A stretch of 13,494 nt of DNA from Bacteriovoracaceae bacterium UBA7317 (GTDB taxonomy: Bacteria > Bdellovibrionota > Bacteriovoracia > Bacteriovoracales > Bacteriovoracaceae), in contig DKQD01000065.1 in NCBI GenBank assembly GCA_002474345.1, positions 1-13,494 on the forward strand. Reading direction: 5' to 3'. A model generated the notes under the pieces. The model saw only the letters and a program-made list of their open reading frames with translations. It did not search any database and was not told the origin of the DNA. The position numbers were made by a program, and so were the translations under genes. This document shows, in pieces, positions 13,471 through 13,494 of the stretch. Within the stretch, counting starts at the first letter, position 1. Each line of letters opens with the position of its first letter.

Positions 13471-13494
13471 TTAAAAGTTATTTAAAAGTTATTT
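13471..13494. repeat. 11-bp tandem repeat at the window edge
   Basis: TTAAAAGTTAT occurs twice in a row (13471-13481 and 13482-13492), then TT starts a possible third copy cut by the window end. It lies about 65 bp upstream of the recJ start. The rest of 13408-13470 shows nothing recognisable apart from weak promoter-like sequence. Confidence 0.6.

Overview
The window looks like chromosomal DNA from a low-GC Gram-negative bacterium, most likely a Bdellovibrionota / Bacteriovoracaceae-type predator or relative. This rests on an AT-rich base composition with strong AGGAG-type ribosome sites, a regulator resembling the TIGR02147 family that is common in that group, a membrane-bound CheA-like sensor kinase, a PilZ protein, and lipoproteins with a Gram-negative style lipobox. 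The assignment is an inference from gene style; no marker gene for taxonomy is present.

Left part (about 1-3220): an accessory-looking block of small, mostly unrecognised secreted and membrane proteins in two divergent cassettes around a 342-bp intergenic region. Leftward cassette: a 168-aa secreted charged protein, a 53-aa single-span membrane peptide starting at TTG, an intrinsic terminator, and a 99-aa three-span membrane protein. Rightward cassette: a 245-aa regulator, a translationally coupled 52-aa glycine-rich secreted peptide, a 92-aa three-span membrane protein and a 139-aa multi-span membrane protein. The 99-aa and 92-aa proteins are paralogues that align without gaps (about 33 of 92 identical by eye). 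Each is preceded by a 52-53 aa peptide gene. This is the best candidate here for an undescribed system: a regulated peptide plus membrane-partner module, possibly signalling or bacteriocin/immunity-like.

Boundary: a tRNA-Arg(UCU) gene on the minus strand (3417-3493), with a near-consensus promoter, has its 3' end pointing into the accessory block. That is the usual layout of an island inserted at a tRNA.

Right part (3620-13407): ordinary conserved genes. An FAD-linked oxidase overlaps rsgA (ribosome assembly GTPase). Convergent to them is a large membrane sensor kinase with an HPt-type phospho-histidine and a CheA-like ATPase. Divergent from the kinase is a probable operon: PilZ (c-di-GMP receptor), a two-Rossmann flavoprotein, a lipoprotein and a cytoplasmic cyclophilin. 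It converges on recJ, with 5 bp between the two genes. I saw no CRISPR array, insertion sequence, integrase, rRNA or replication origin.
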